Position numbers and translations under genes: made by a program
Assembly (NCBI RefSeq): GCF_902459465.1
Contig: NC_047065.1
Span: forward strand, 5,080,309-5,144,308
Origin: Asterias rubens
Taxonomy: Eukaryota; Echinodermata; Asteroidea; Forcipulatida; Asteriidae
Length of the DNA: 64,000 nucleotides
Reading direction: 5' to 3'
Shown here: positions 22,056 through 33,369 of the stretch, in pieces
Numbering within the stretch: the first letter of the stretch is position 1
Layout: each line of letters begins with the position of its first letter
Notes under the pieces: model-generated
Database searches by the model: none
Told to the model about the DNA's origin: nothing
The model's input: only the letters and a program-made list of their open reading frames with translations

Positions 22056-22643
22056 AGTTTTGCTGTTGCTATAGCTTGGCGTTTACATCCCCTTGTGTGA
22101 GTTTGCCAAGTTCCCTTGCCAGGAAGATCATCTGTGTAAGTGGCCGACAATGGAGAATGGTTACATATGTACTTCGGCACTCACCAAAACAAACTTCCAA
22201 ACCAATGTTTAAATGTTAAAACTCTTGCATAGATTCAATATTTACATTAACTATATGACACAAAGGTAAAGTAACGGAAAAAAAGATATGTTTTAAAAGA
22301 GACAATATTTCAACAAGATTTAAAGCGATCATCAATGCAGTAAAAGAGTTTAAAACAAAGGCGTTTGAATAAATAAGCCTACATGTAGCACACTCTAAAG
22401 AAACAAATCGTCGTGAAATATATTGATTTGTATCATGATTTTCATAAATTTCAAGTGTTTCAGAACCTTTAATATATGGAATATGTTGAGAAATTGTAAG
22501 GTCAGTGCAGTTGTGTAGTTATTATGTTTGTTTTGTTGTAATTATAGATATGGCCCCGATGCCCCAAAATGGGCTTTTCATGGGTTTTTCATAATGGCCT
22601 TTACCAATGGCTTTGATTCTCTCACAATAAGCCTTTTTGAGAT

Positions 22644-22945
22644 ATGGCGGACACAATGCTACAACACTATAAGGTTTTGGGTAAATTTGTGTGTACATTG
22701 TATACACCCAAACCAAACAGTACACTCCTATCATGTCCGCCATACCTCATGGCGGACACAATGCTACAACACTATAAGGTTTTGGGTAAATTTGTGTGTA
22801 TACACCCAAACCAAACAGTACACTCCTATCACGTCCGCCATACCTCATGGCGGACACAATGCTACAACACTATAAGGTTTTGGGTAAATTTGTGTGTATA
22901 CACCCAAACCAAACGGTACACTCCTATCACGTCCGCCATACCTCA
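22644..22945. repeat. Three tandem copies of a 98-105 bp palindromic unit
   Basis: ATGGCGGACACAATGCTAC at 22644, 22749 and 22847; each unit ends in the inverted GTCCGCCAT, so every unit can fold back. Copies 2 and 3 differ from copy 1 by loss of CATTGTAT. Nearly identical, so recent. Overlapping open frames come from the repeat. Confidence 0.9.
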
Positions 22946-23663
22946 AGGAGGCTTACGCAGTTCTGTAAAGTCTGCAAAAGAGAGCACCACTGACCCAGTG
23001 AGAGTTTTTATGAAAAGATAACTTCACTTGTGTTCCCTAACCATAGTGCCCTCTAAGACGCCCCATATCTTCTTTATCAAACAATTTATACAAGAAACAA
23101 ATTTCCCCTGATTTCTCAAACCAAAAGTACAGAATAAAAGGCTCTTACTAGCTGATAATATCAACTAATAAATATGTCTTTATCTGTAGTTTCATAAATG
23201 CACTGCACTCAAAAAACATTTCCTAGTGTAACCCTAAATAAAATTCTACAAATAACTTATCTTCTGCAAAATAGAAAAAATAACACTAAACTGTATCATG
23301 GAAATATCTCAGAGAAATAAACAAAAAATTAAACCAATTTTACAATAAATTAATTCAATGAAGCTTTATCGGTTTTTCAGAGCAGCAATTTAAAAGTGTT
23401 TAATTACATGTATACTTGATATTTTTGAAAGAAATCCAATATTCTTATTACAGGATAAATTCCAATAACACATGTTTTTAAAGTCAAAAACAATGTCTCC
23501 ATTCCTCAATTATATGAGATTGGTATGAAATGAACTATGGGTGTTGCCCACACGTTGTTACTAGTTACTTACATGTGCAATGGACAGGACTGAAATGCAG
23601 TGACTGTGGACATGGGGTGCAGAGTAAAAAAGTAGCTACAAATTTGGACAAGTCTTGAATTCA

Positions 23664-23730
23664 TTATTTTTCTGCCATCAATTCCTTCATACATTCTGCT
23701 TGCCAGTACACTGAGTATGTTTCTTTGTGC
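23664..23730 (-). CDS. Orphan terminal-exon-like segment
   Basis: A polypyrimidine-CACAG acceptor at 23731 is followed by a frame reading HKETYSVYWQAECMKELMAE and a lysine, then TAA at 23664. Residue choice looks protein-like, but no domain is recognised and no upstream exon of matching phase was found. It lies downstream of HSBP1 on the same strand and does not join HSBP1 in frame. May be an exon of an unseen gene or chance. Confidence 0.22.
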
Positions 23731-23992
23731 CTGTGGGAGAAAGGAAAAAAAGAATTGTCAATAAACGAAGGCTGAAAATTTCCCCATAATCAATTATAAA
23801 ATCACTAGAGAATTAAACATCTGAATTAGATGTAAAATCCTCTAAATGTATGCAAGAATGGGTTCACCTAATGACGGTAATGCAAAAGGACAAAGGATGG
23901 AAAGCAGTGGAAAGTTTAAGATAGATCTATGCATAGGACGGGTAAGAATAGAAATCAGTACGAGTACTGAGCACAAATACTACAACACTTCT

Positions 23993-24369
23993 TCTAAAGG
24001 CACTGAACACGGTCACGTTTGGTAATTGTCAAAGACCAGTATTTCCACTTGATGTATCCCAAAATACCTAAAAAATAAATCTGTGAAAATTTGGACTTGA
24101 TTGGTCATCAAGGTTGCAAGAGAACATAAGTCACCCTTGTGGCAGCCACTTGTGTGCTTTCAGATGCATAATTAAAGGCTTCAGGCCTGAAGTCTTTAAT
24201 ATTTCTGTGAGAAATAACCTCTTTCTCAAAGACTACGTTACTTTCAAAGGAAGCCCTTTCTCACAATGTTTATACTATCGACAGCTCCCCATGGCATTGT
24301 TCGATACCAAGTAAGTTTTTATGCTAACAATTATTTTGAGTGATTACCAATAGTGTCTAGTACCTTTAA
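23993..24369 (-). mobile_element. TTAA foldback element, family 1/2-like
   Basis: Left end CTAAAGGCACTGAACACGG, right end AGTGTCTAGTACCTTTAA, interior with AGGCTTCAGGCCTGAAGTCTTT. Its right TTAA (24366-24369) is also the left TTAA of the next element. Confidence 0.72.
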
Positions 24370-24735
24370 AGCCATTGGACACTTTCTGAACAGAACAAAA
24401 ATTAAATGTTCAAAGATTTACAAATAACTTACAGGGTTTACAGAAGGTAATGGTGAAAGACTTCCCTTGAAATATATTCCATGATATGCTTTACTTTTTC
24501 ATTAAAACAGTTATCAATTCTCGATATCGAGAATAGCGGATTTATCTTAAACACATGTCATGACACGGCATCACGTGCGGAAACAAGGGTGGGTTTTCCC
24601 GTTATTTTCTCCCGTCTAAGATGACCGATTGAGCCTAAATTTCACATGTTTGTTATTTTATATATAAGTTGTGATACAAGAAGTGTGGGCCTTTGGACAA
24701 TACTATTTATCGATGTTGTGCGATTGCTTTAACAT
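24366..24735. mobile_element. TTAA element, family 5 (TTAAAGCCATTGGACACTTTC)
   Basis: Begins TTAAAGCCATTGGACACTTT and runs through CTTCCCTTGAAATATATTCC to about TTGCTTTAAC. A reverse-oriented partial copy is at 32310-32428. Contains the short palindrome TCTCGATATCGAGA. Confidence 0.6.
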
Positions 24736-24809
24736 GAGAGCACTCGTATAACATCAAATTGTTTTGAAGAATACAAACCTTACTGAGTTGAAAGAGGGTG
24801 GGGATGAAT

Positions 24810-27362
24810 TTATTTTTCTAGCTGACTACTATCTTGGGCTTCATCTACTCCTGCTTGCATCATCAGTTCAGCGATGTTCTTCTCCAGATCGTCAATACGC
24901 GTACCCATATCATCAAGTAATGCTTGGGTTAAGGAAATAATCAACCCAAAGCATGGAGTGCGTTTTTGGCGACCCCAACCAGTCGCGTGTTCAGCTAAGC
25001 GCGGTGACGATGCTGTTCAGACCAACCGGTAACCGACTTGTTGAGTCGGTTGGGCTTTGGTTGGGGTTGCCAAAACGCACTCCTGTAAAGCACATAAACC
25101 TGCTTAGCCATTGAAATCTTGATTAGCAAAAGTGGGTTACCAGCCAACATTACATTGCTACAACTGGTGCCCCATTCATTTGTTTGCTTAGCAAAGAAAT
25201 TTGTGCAGGAACGGAACAAGCACTGGAGTCTTGTGGATTTCCCCCTCAAATTCGAATCCTGGGAGTCAAGGAGGCAATTGCCTATGTTGCCCTAGTCTTG
25301 GCATTGGTGCTCATCACAATTTTCCAATCAAAAGACTTAAGCAGTTTTTCTGCTTCACAGAGCAAGCACTCTTTTTTTATAGGTTTCCCCAGACAGCCTT
25401 GTAAACTACAGTGATTAAAGGAACACGTTCGAGTTGGTCTTTGAAAAGCCATCAGTAACCATTTGTTATAAAATGCATGTAGAAAGATGTTTTAAAAATA
25501 GAATACAATGATCTACACAAGTATGCCTTGAAATTGCATGGTTTTCTTTTTACCTCGTGGACTAACACAGTCGGCCAATTCATTTTTTTTACTCCCATAA
25601 ATGACCGACCGTGTTAGTTCGCAACATAAAAGGAAAACTGTGCAATTTTGAGTGATACTTTTGTGGATCATTATTTTCTACTTTTAAAACATCTTTCTAA
25701 CCATATGCCATATGCATTTCATAAAAAACGGTTGCAAACGCTCTTTACAGACCAACTCGTCCGATCCAAGGCAACGTGTTCCTTTAAGTTTACTTATGTT
25801 TTGGGGCATCCTTGGTTTCATTACCGAGATTAAAAAAATAATAATTTATAAAGAAATGCTGTTCCATAATTGGTTTGAAAGGATATTTCTGCCAATAATT
25901 CTATCTGACATGTTCTGGAAGTTGTCCTGCATCGTCTGTAGTAATTGTTGCACCTGTTGGAAAAAATATTCAATAACTTATTTAAACTGATACCTTGTTT
26001 TGAGTTCTGAGTAATGTATCATGCCTGGCACATAGCCCCATCTTTGTTTAATCCGCGTAAAGCATGGACCTCTCTTTATTCTCCCATCTTAGTTTGGACT
26101 TAGAGACACCATAGGTTTTGAAATTAAACTGGAAATTGAAGTTTAGCATTTTCCAAAATTCAGATCTATTGAACCACAGCTGTTATGATTTGAATCTTTC
26201 AATTGTCTGCGAAAGTTTGTTGTGTGAAAAGTTCTTCGTTATGGACTTGATTTGGCTTGGCTGCAAGCCCAAAATGGAAGATCAGTACATGTGTGGGCTC
26301 GTTTTACTGAACTGAAGAGTTTAGTCATGACAAACTTGACCTAGGGAGGGTTCTCCCCTATCTTAAGGTCGATACACGCAGATTGTGGGATGAATGCTGA
26401 TATTGTGAATAAGGGCGGATACCGCAAAACAATAAACAATAAATCAACCAATCTCGTTTTTATATTTGTTTCAGCCCTGATACTTCACGACGGCAATTGC
26501 AGTCGTTGCCCCCTTCCCATTGCCGCAATGCCCTTCAAAAACCCAATTTTTCATGGCAATGATTGCGGTGCCCTTTTCTTATCATTGCCGCCGTGCCCTT
26601 CCTTCCGAAAACAAATTATATTCAACGTTGTCAAAGTTCGAAAATAAGCCAAAAAGTCCCGATGTCTGTGCAAATTCCACGCAACGAAATAGACCCCAAT
26701 TTTACTTTACTTTTAGTTTATTTTAGTATTAGGCCTACTGTTTATTTTTGTTTTTTTTGGGGGGGGGGTTGTTTGATGAAACCAGGGACAGTGTCCACTG
26801 ACTGTTTCATTTGTTATGAAATAAATTACAACAAATAATTATTATATTTTGATCTCCTTTTTTTTTATCAACACGAGTGAAAAACTAGGTGGCAGGCTCT
26901 GGAAATCTTTCCAAACCAAGTGAGCTAAGTTAAAGCAGAATTTTGTTTTTCATTTACTCAGCAGTCATTGAGCCATTCAACCACTCATCTCAGTCATTGT
27001 CATGCCATCATGGCCATTGTCAGTCAGTGCGTAACTTCGTCTTCACACTTTAGTAGTCACAAAGTGAGTTTCAAAGTCAGTTGATTAAGGATACCAAAAA
27101 GTCAAAATAAGCTAGCCAGCTGGACCAATTGAAAATTATTCTGGCTGACCCTCTGGTATTTTAACCAGCGTTTCCCTATTATTTATTAAAGTTAAACGCA
27201 TAAACAAACAAAATTCACGAAATTGGTGCAGCGCAGTTCAGCATGCACAAAATTTGAAAACTTTGATAAAACGAAATTGCTAAAACTTACAAACTGTGTT
27301 AAATCTTGGACATTCTTGGGATCTTGCTGTCCGGTTCCCACTTCACCCTTCATGTCTGTCAT
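24810..27362 (-). CDS. HSBP1: Heat shock factor-binding protein 1, 81 aa
   Basis: Small nuclear/cytosolic coiled-coil protein that binds the HSF1 trimer and damps the heat-shock response; also known to help WASH complex assembly. Exons: 27362-27291, 25953-25887, 24916-24810; joined phases close to 82 codons. Diagnostic strings: DPKNVQDLTQF, VQQLLQTMQDNFQNMSDRII, GRIDDM and TRIDDLEKNIAELMMQAGV, continuous a/d heptads through nearly the whole protein. Length fits the family (about 75-80 aa). Intron 1 is GT-AG. Intron 2 begins ATATCCTTT, has TTCCTTAAC 12 nt before its end and ends AC, i.e. a U12-type AT-AC intron. The codon for Ile in GRIDD is split A|TT across it. Start at 27362 (MTDMKGE); the in-frame ATG at 27353 is an alternative giving 78 aa. 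Confidence 0.95.
24955..25083. repeat. Foldback element GGAGTGCGTTTTTGGCGACC
   Basis: GGAGTGCGTTTTTGGCGACC on the left, GGTTGCCAAAACGCACTCC on the right; 129 bp. Lies 18 bp upstream of the U12 branch site. Confidence 0.85.
25415..25787. mobile_element. TTAA foldback element, family 3, full length
   Basis: TTAAAGGAACACGTT ... AACGTGTTCCTTTAA, 373 bp; arms extend almost the whole length (ACTAACACAGTCGGCC / GACCGACCGTGTTAGT near the centre). In the HSBP1 U12 intron. Confidence 0.85.
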
Positions 27363-29344
27363 TATTACGAGTCGCCGCTTTCTTCAACAAAACAAGACTT
27401 TTGGAATGCCAAATTTCCTGCACAACGAACCTAACGCCAAGTTAACATCAAATGATAACATTTTACGCATGCGCGAACACACATCGCCGTGCGTTGAGGG
27501 CGCTGCTCAACTGTAGCTTTTGTAAGCTCTTTTCGAAACCATGGTTTGGGCTTGGGGCTTGGCTACATTATTAGTGCACTTTTCTAACTAACGGAGCCAA
27601 TGCTAAAACCCTTAGTTTCGAGAAGGGCTTACACAGTTGGCGTGTGTTTAGCGTTGTCTCCTCAGCAGTTTGTGACCGAGAGCTCAGTGCTGCCATAAGC
27701 AAAAACTCCTGGTCGTAGCCAGACAAAACATGTCGTAACATGTTCAGGGGTGCCAAATAATGATAATACCGTACAATAAAATAAACATTTGTTTGATAAG
27801 ATTAGTTACGTAGGATTTGAAACTTTGCAAGGTGGAAATACGATATAGAAAGGTTTGCGGTAACACCATGTAAATGACTATCTTTAATGAGTTGGGGTGG
27901 TTTGAAAAGAACCGTTGGTTTCAACTCGACGTTTCGATCAGTATGCTCTGATCGTCTTCTGCAGAAAGCAGAATTAGTTACATTTTCACAGCTTGGTTTT
28001 TCGCGTGCATTACTGACAATTGTAAAACAACAAAAAACTTCATAACCGATCGAAATAAATCAATAAATAAACGATTAAATAAAAAAATGTTTATTTTTTA
28101 CTGCAAAAGGCCCTATACAAAATAAAAGCAATTGTCCTTGAATTTTTAATAATTTTGTGTTTTTCGCCATGAGTACACACTATAGCTTGCCGAAGTGTGT
28201 CAAGCATGATTGTTCCGTGGTCAAGCCAACCTGTATTATACCCTTTTGAAAAATGCACTAAAATAAATTATGTATATTCAGAAGGCGTCGGGTGTTTAAA
28301 CTGGATTAAATTGCTTCAAAGGGAATTCAAAACGACACAACGCTGACTTTGTTGCTATGGTAACACAGTGATTCTCGGTGCGGTTTTTTCTCTTGGAGTG
28401 CATTAATGCATGAAAGTGTTCATAGAGTAATATACTTATTCAAGGATGGTTAAAATAACACAGCTTCCTGAGTTAAATATCGCGCGCCTTTAATAATTAA
28501 TAATATTGTAACGATTCCGGGGTGGGGTATGGTTCTTATGAATTTAACCAAGCCGCCACTCTGGAATCTTAAGAAGCCACAGGGGAAGGATGAAACATAA
28601 TATTGGGGGATTGTCCTTAAACTCTTCGGATGGGGCACATTGAAATAAATCAACTGTTTTAAACAGAGGGTTGACATTAACCGCAAGGAACTACACAGTG
28701 TGTATTTTTATTTAATCATACAATCCATGTTCAATCACAAAATGTACATAGCGCCCTCTCTTGATTTAACCGGTATTAACTTAAGGTAATCTGCAATCAA
28801 CCAGTTCGCTGGTTCATCATTCGCACGTAGTCGTATACATGGTAGCGTGGCTGCTCGTGTTGCAGTAATTATCTAATGAGATTCGCCAATAAAGTGAGTA
28901 GCATCGTTTGCGTTTGTGTGTGTGTTCTTGAATGGTCTTGAGGTCTTGAGTGGCGATCTCTAGTCTGGAAGCGACGGAGCTCCCTCTCGTTGTTTTCGTC
29001 CCCTTTTAAAGCCTAGCAGAAGTACGCGCTGCACGCAGCTTGCCTAAGCCAGAGAACTGATTGGTTAATTTATAAGCGTTAAGAAGACAATGTAAACACA
29101 TTTTGGTAGCGTGCGCGCTAGCAGTTTGTAAGTGTGCGCGTAAAGCGCACGCGAACGCACAGTCCCATACGCACAACCAAATGTGTGAACACTTAATTTA
29201 GCTGAAGTTAAACTTACAATAATGGTGAATTAGCAAGACATTATAAATAAAGAGATAGCATTTAAGTTGTCTCAACAACTCTATAATTAATTCTAAAACG
29301 CAAGGCAGTTTTCGCCACAATATAAAATTGTTTTATTATTGCTA

Positions 29345-29732
29345 TTAAAGGCAGTGGACACTATTGGTAACTACTCAAAATAATTATTAGCACAAAACCA
29401 TACTTGGTGACGAGTTATGGGGAGAGGTTGATGGTATACAACATTGTGAAAAACAGCTCCCTCTGAAGTGACATAGTTTTCGAGAAAGAAGTAATTTTCC
29501 CCGAATTTGATTTCGCGACCTCAGATTTAAAATTATTTTGAGGTCTCGAAATCAACCATCTAAACTCACACAACTTCGTGTGTGGGTATTTTTTTCTTTC
29601 ATTATTATCTCGCAACTTCGATGACCGATTGAGCTCAAATTTTCACAGGTTTGTTATTCTATGCATATGTTGAGATACACCAAGTGTTAAGACTGGTCTT
29701 TGACAGTTACCAATAGTGTCCAGTGTCTTTAA
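29345..29732 (+). mobile_element. TTAA foldback element, family 1, full length
   Basis: TTAAAGGCAGTGGACACTAT ... GTGTCCAGTGTCTTTAA. Shares its right TTAA (29729-29732) with the next element. Confidence 0.85.
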
Positions 29733-30106
29733 GACACTGTACACGTTTGGTCATTGTCAAAGACCAGTGTTCTCACTTGATGTATCCCATCATAAGCATA
29801 CAATAACAAGCCTGTGACAATTTGGGCTCAATTGGTCATCAAAAGTTGCGACAAAATGATGAAAGAAAAACACCCTTATTGGTCGAATTTGTGTGCTTTC
29901 ATATAGGAATAACAGACTTCTAGCTAGAAGTCTTTTATTATTTTAGTGAGAAATCACCTCTTTCTCAAAAACTACGTTACTTCAGAGGGAGTTGTTTCCC
30001 ACAATGTTTTATACTATCAACAGCTCTCCCATGCTTGTTACCAAGTCAGCTTTTAAGTTAATAGTATTTGTTTTGAGTAATTACCAAGCGCGTACCTTCC
30101 CTTTAA
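29729..30106 (-). mobile_element. TTAA foldback element, family 2
   Basis: TTAAGACACTGTACACGTTT ... CGCGTACCTTCCCTTTAA; interior with GACTTCTAGCTAGAAGTC palindrome. Confidence 0.8.
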
Positions 30107-31424
30107 GCCTAATATCCTTCCTTTTTATTTTAACAATGCGCTATATTTTTAAAATATTTTTTTAAAAACTATTCTCTCGCAATTTCGACGACCAATTAAG
30201 TTAAAATTTTCACATGATTGTTATTGTATGCATATTTTATGTTTAGATAAGTTTTATTGTACTGTATTGTGAAGTATTGTGTTGTTGAGATACAACTAGT
30301 GAGAAGACTGGTCTTTGAAAATTACTATTATTGTCCCGTGCCTATAATGCTTTTACTTTACACAATCATAACGTTTATTAAAGCACCGTATACTAAAAAC
30401 TTTCCCGAGTTTGTGTGAACAGGAAAAACACAGACAGATCACTTGGTTGGAATTACGAACCCACGACCTTTGCATAGTACTGTTAGGACAGATGTCTAAT
30501 ATACAACAGAGCTCAAAAGATACGGATTAAACAATCAAAAATGTCAAAGACCAGTTGGTCTCACTCGGTGAATACTCAACATACATTAACAAACCTGTGG
30601 AAATTTGAACTCAATATTGGTCTTCGGAGTTGCGAATAAATAATTGGGAAAAAAAACACCTTTGAAGCACAAGTTAGTGTGGTTTTAGATGCTTGAATTC
30701 GGGACCTCAGCTGAGGTCTCGAGGGGAAAAAAACAAAATCATTGGCTATTTTGATGTACAAACAACAAATTGCCGCCCTTGTACGTTAAAGATGCATTTT
30801 GCGCGGGTTAGACTCTATGGTTGTATCCAGCTGTTTCTATAGCAACGTCACTCCCGAGTTTTATGACCACCAAGGTTGGAAAACCGTGGAAAGCCATAAA
30901 TGCAATGTAAAACCAGATAGAAGTTTGTAACAATGTCACACAATATTCAAACATTATAAGATGAATTTGTTGGAAACAAAGAAAACAATCATGGGGGGGG
31001 GGTATTTTATTAAATTGACATTTTTCAGAACATACTGAAGTAAAGTGGGTACACCTTTTACCGGGATTGAGTGTTTCATAAACGGCGTTCGGCCGTCCAT
31101 GCAAACCAGCGGATTCGTTTAACATAGGCCCTTAGCGAATCCACGGCTTCGGCTTTGGATGCGGCTTCAGGCTTCTTTCTCTGGTCTGAAACCCTGAGCG
31201 CGTATACGCAAAGCACGCGTAAATTGTCATAACAAACTGCGAGCCCCAAACTATACAATAGCCTGAGCCGATTCTGGAGCCGAAACCATGGTTGCGTCAC
31301 AGGGCCATAGAAATGTCTATTATTATCAGCCCCATCTCAGTAGACACTGACGTACAACGGCTCTTTACTCTTAGTTGATAAGTTGAGGTGATGAACATGT
31401 CCTTGTAGTTTTGTCGAGGTTAGC

Positions 31425-31433
31425 TTTATATAG
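31425..31433 (+). promoter_or_regulatory. TATA box of the C-type lectin gene
   Basis: TTTATATAG 39 bases before the ATG at 31472; transcription would begin around 31455, giving a very short 5' UTR. Confidence 0.6.
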
Positions 31434-31471
31434 ATCACTGCGTTTTCTCCGGTTGAAATTAGTACTCAGAA

Positions 31472-31984
31472 ATGGCGTTGTTGCAGTCTTCAATCACCCT
31501 GCTGACTTTCTCATCATTTCTCGCGAGTAGTTTCTTCGTTTCCACCACCAAGGCCTGTTCAAACTGCCGCGAGCCGTGGGTGGAATTCAACGGTCACTGT
31601 TACTTAATGGTCACGGACAAACGCAACTTTCAGGATGCGGAAAATAACTGTCAATCCCGTTCGAAGTCTTGCAGACCGTCGCATCTCATCACAGTCGAGA
31701 GCGAGGAAGAAAACCTCTTTCTGAAGAACTACACCATCGCTGTGTTCGGACCAGGCCACTTTGCTCTGTGGATCGGGCTCAACAATAAGGCTGTCTCTGG
31801 GGACTTCGTCTGGGTCGACGGGAGCGAAGCGACTTACCGTAATTTTAAGACGGGGGAGCCGAGCAATAACTGGGGCGAGGACTGCGTGGTTCTGTGGTAT
31901 GGGGAGGAATGGAATGACTTCCCCTGCTCGAATGATGTCGAGTTTGTGTGCAAGATGCCCGGTAGATTTTCACGTTATAACTAA
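31472..31984 (+). CDS. Secreted C-type lectin, single CTLD, 170 aa
   Basis: Calcium-type sugar-binding protein, probably humoral. Signal peptide residues 1-28 (LLTFSSFLASSFFVSTTKA), then one long-form CTLD: Cys32/Cys43 N-terminal pair, Cys60, Cys67, WIGL at 100-103, EPS at 129-131, Cys138, WND at 147-149, Cys152, Cys160. The EPS and WND positions match calcium site 2; EPN would indicate mannose-type binding, and EPS is a variant, so sugar preference is uncertain. Entire coding sequence is one exon. A strong donor-like CAA|GTGAGT lies 5 bases after the stop, so a spliced 3' UTR is possible. ATG has an A at -3. Confidence 0.93.
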   Translation: MALLQSSITLLTFSSFLASSFFVSTTKACSNCREPWVEFNGHCYLMVTDKRNFQDAENNCQSRSKSCRPSHLITVESEEENLFLKNYTIAVFGPGHFALWIGLNNKAVSGDFVWVDGSEATYRNFKTGEPSNNWGEDCVVLWYGEEWNDFPCSNDVEFVCKMPGRFSRYN

Positions 31985-32309
31985 ATGCAAGTGAGTATAA
32001 TAAGAGGAGGAATGGAAATAAGTTGAGAAATTAACTTGACTGTGTGGATACTAATCGCAATTGGTGTTGATTTTTGGCCACCCCCACTCCCCCCCCTCCC
32101 CCCCACCAATTGAAAAGGTATATATTATGATCTTTCAAAGGAGTACCAAGCTATCTATTTAAAGAACAAAAACTTAAAACATCCGTCTCCAAAAGCATAA
32201 TTTGATCGGACCAACTTCCGGTAAATATTACTGTTTTGTGTTTCACGTTAGGTTTGCATGAAATTATATGAGAATTAGCCATTAACAATTAATATCACTC
32301 CTTAAGGCT

Positions 32310-32428
32310 GATATTGCTTTTATGATTTCTCAACGAGTAAAGCATTTCATGGAATAATATTTCAAGAGAAGTCTTTCACCATTAAATCTGTGAACTTGTT
32401 CTGTTCCGAAAGTGTCTAATGGCTTTAA
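32310..32428. mobile_element. TTAA element, family 5, partial
   Basis: Reverse-oriented match to 24366-24500: ...AAGTCTTTCACCATTAA, GAACTTGTTCTGTTCCG and AGTGTCTAATGGCTTTAA. Its TTAA at 32425 is shared with the next element. Confidence 0.6.
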
Positions 32429-32765
32429 AGACACGGACACTATTGGTAATATTGTCAAAGACCAGTCTTCTCCCGTGTATCTCAACATATGCATCACATA
32501 ACAAACCTGTGAAAATTTGAGCTCAATTGGTCGTCGGAGTTGCGAGATAACTATGAAAGAAAAAAACACCCTTGTCACACGAAGTTGTGTGTTTTCAGAT
32601 GCTTGATTTCGAGACCTCAAATTCCAAACTTGAGATATCGAAATCAAATTCGTGGAAAATTACTTCTTTCGCGAAAACTATAACGTCACTTCTGAGGGAG
32701 CCGTTTCTCACAATGTTTTATTCTTATCAACAGCTCCCCATTACTCGTTACCAAAATAAGGTTTC
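32425..32765 (-). mobile_element. TTAA foldback element, family 1, right end lost
   Basis: TTAAAGACACGGACACTATT ... CCCCATTACTCGTTACCAAAA; ends without the right terminal repeat. Confidence 0.75.
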
Positions 32766-33369
32766 TAGGAATACATTATCTGAGAGGCAATACTGTTAGT
32801 ATAAAGTGCTTATATTATTTATTTGTTTGTAAACAAAAATATTTTATTTGGGGGGGGGGACTTCAAACTTGTAATTTATCTGCAACCACATCATTACTTC
32901 CAAGTGAAATAATTCCCAAAACGCTTTCGAAGGCTGATGTTGTTCTAACCAAGTATTTGCCATTCATTTCAGAAGACTGATTACCAAACGTATACCTCCC
33001 CTTTAACTGTATACCTTTGAGCGAAAATTTCGATATGCTTAGCAAAAGTGTCAATGCTGTGTGTGGCTTAACAGCTGTATAAATAACCTGCTATATACCG
33101 CGTTTGTATTAGACTTTAACTCAAGTCCAAATCCAGTGCCATCGCCAGAAATGTTCTGCTTATCTTATCCCAAACACCTGTTCTGTATACGGCTTGTTTG
33201 CTAGTTGGCCCGATATATGCTTAGGGACCTCTCACACGAAAACGGGACTTGAATCAAGTCTACGTTTTTATAGATTTGCATCATCAATAATACAGGTCCC
33301 TTTATTGAGGACAGACGAGCATTTTTGTGCACTCTCTGTAATACACGAACATGAAGTTTATTGATTGTA

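Larger units (their letters stand above)
20760..23663. other. Intergenic stretch with repeats
   Basis: No exon recognised before 23664. Holds the GGGCCC stem-loop at 21128-21370, a degenerate GATGAC/ATCTCGGG block at 21370-21790, a family 3 TTAA element at 21847-22055, and the triple palindromic repeat at 22644-22945. 22950-23660 is AT-rich with nothing seen. Confidence 0.6.
24917..25886 (-). other. U12-type AT-AC intron of HSBP1
   Basis: Donor ATATCCTTT at 25886-25878, branch-site TTCCTTAAC at 24936-24928, acceptor ...GCATTAC at 24917. No GT donor or AG acceptor nearby restores the reading frame, whereas this pair exactly rebuilds the conserved IIGRIDDM sequence. Contains two foldback elements. 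Confidence 0.93.
27363..31424. other. Intergenic stretch between HSBP1 and the C-type lectin
   Basis: No exon recognised. Holds a GATCAGTATGCTCTGATCG repeat fragment (27810-27965), two abutting TTAA elements (29345-30106), decayed TTAA fragments (about 30170-30345 and 30535-30735), and a tRNA-headed SINE fragment (30385-30500, minus). 28000-29340 and 30740-31300 show nothing I can identify. Confidence 0.55.

Noticed and set aside
22644-23021. 125-residue open frame with internal repeats
   Set aside because: Entirely explained by the three tandem palindromic units; equally open in other frames.
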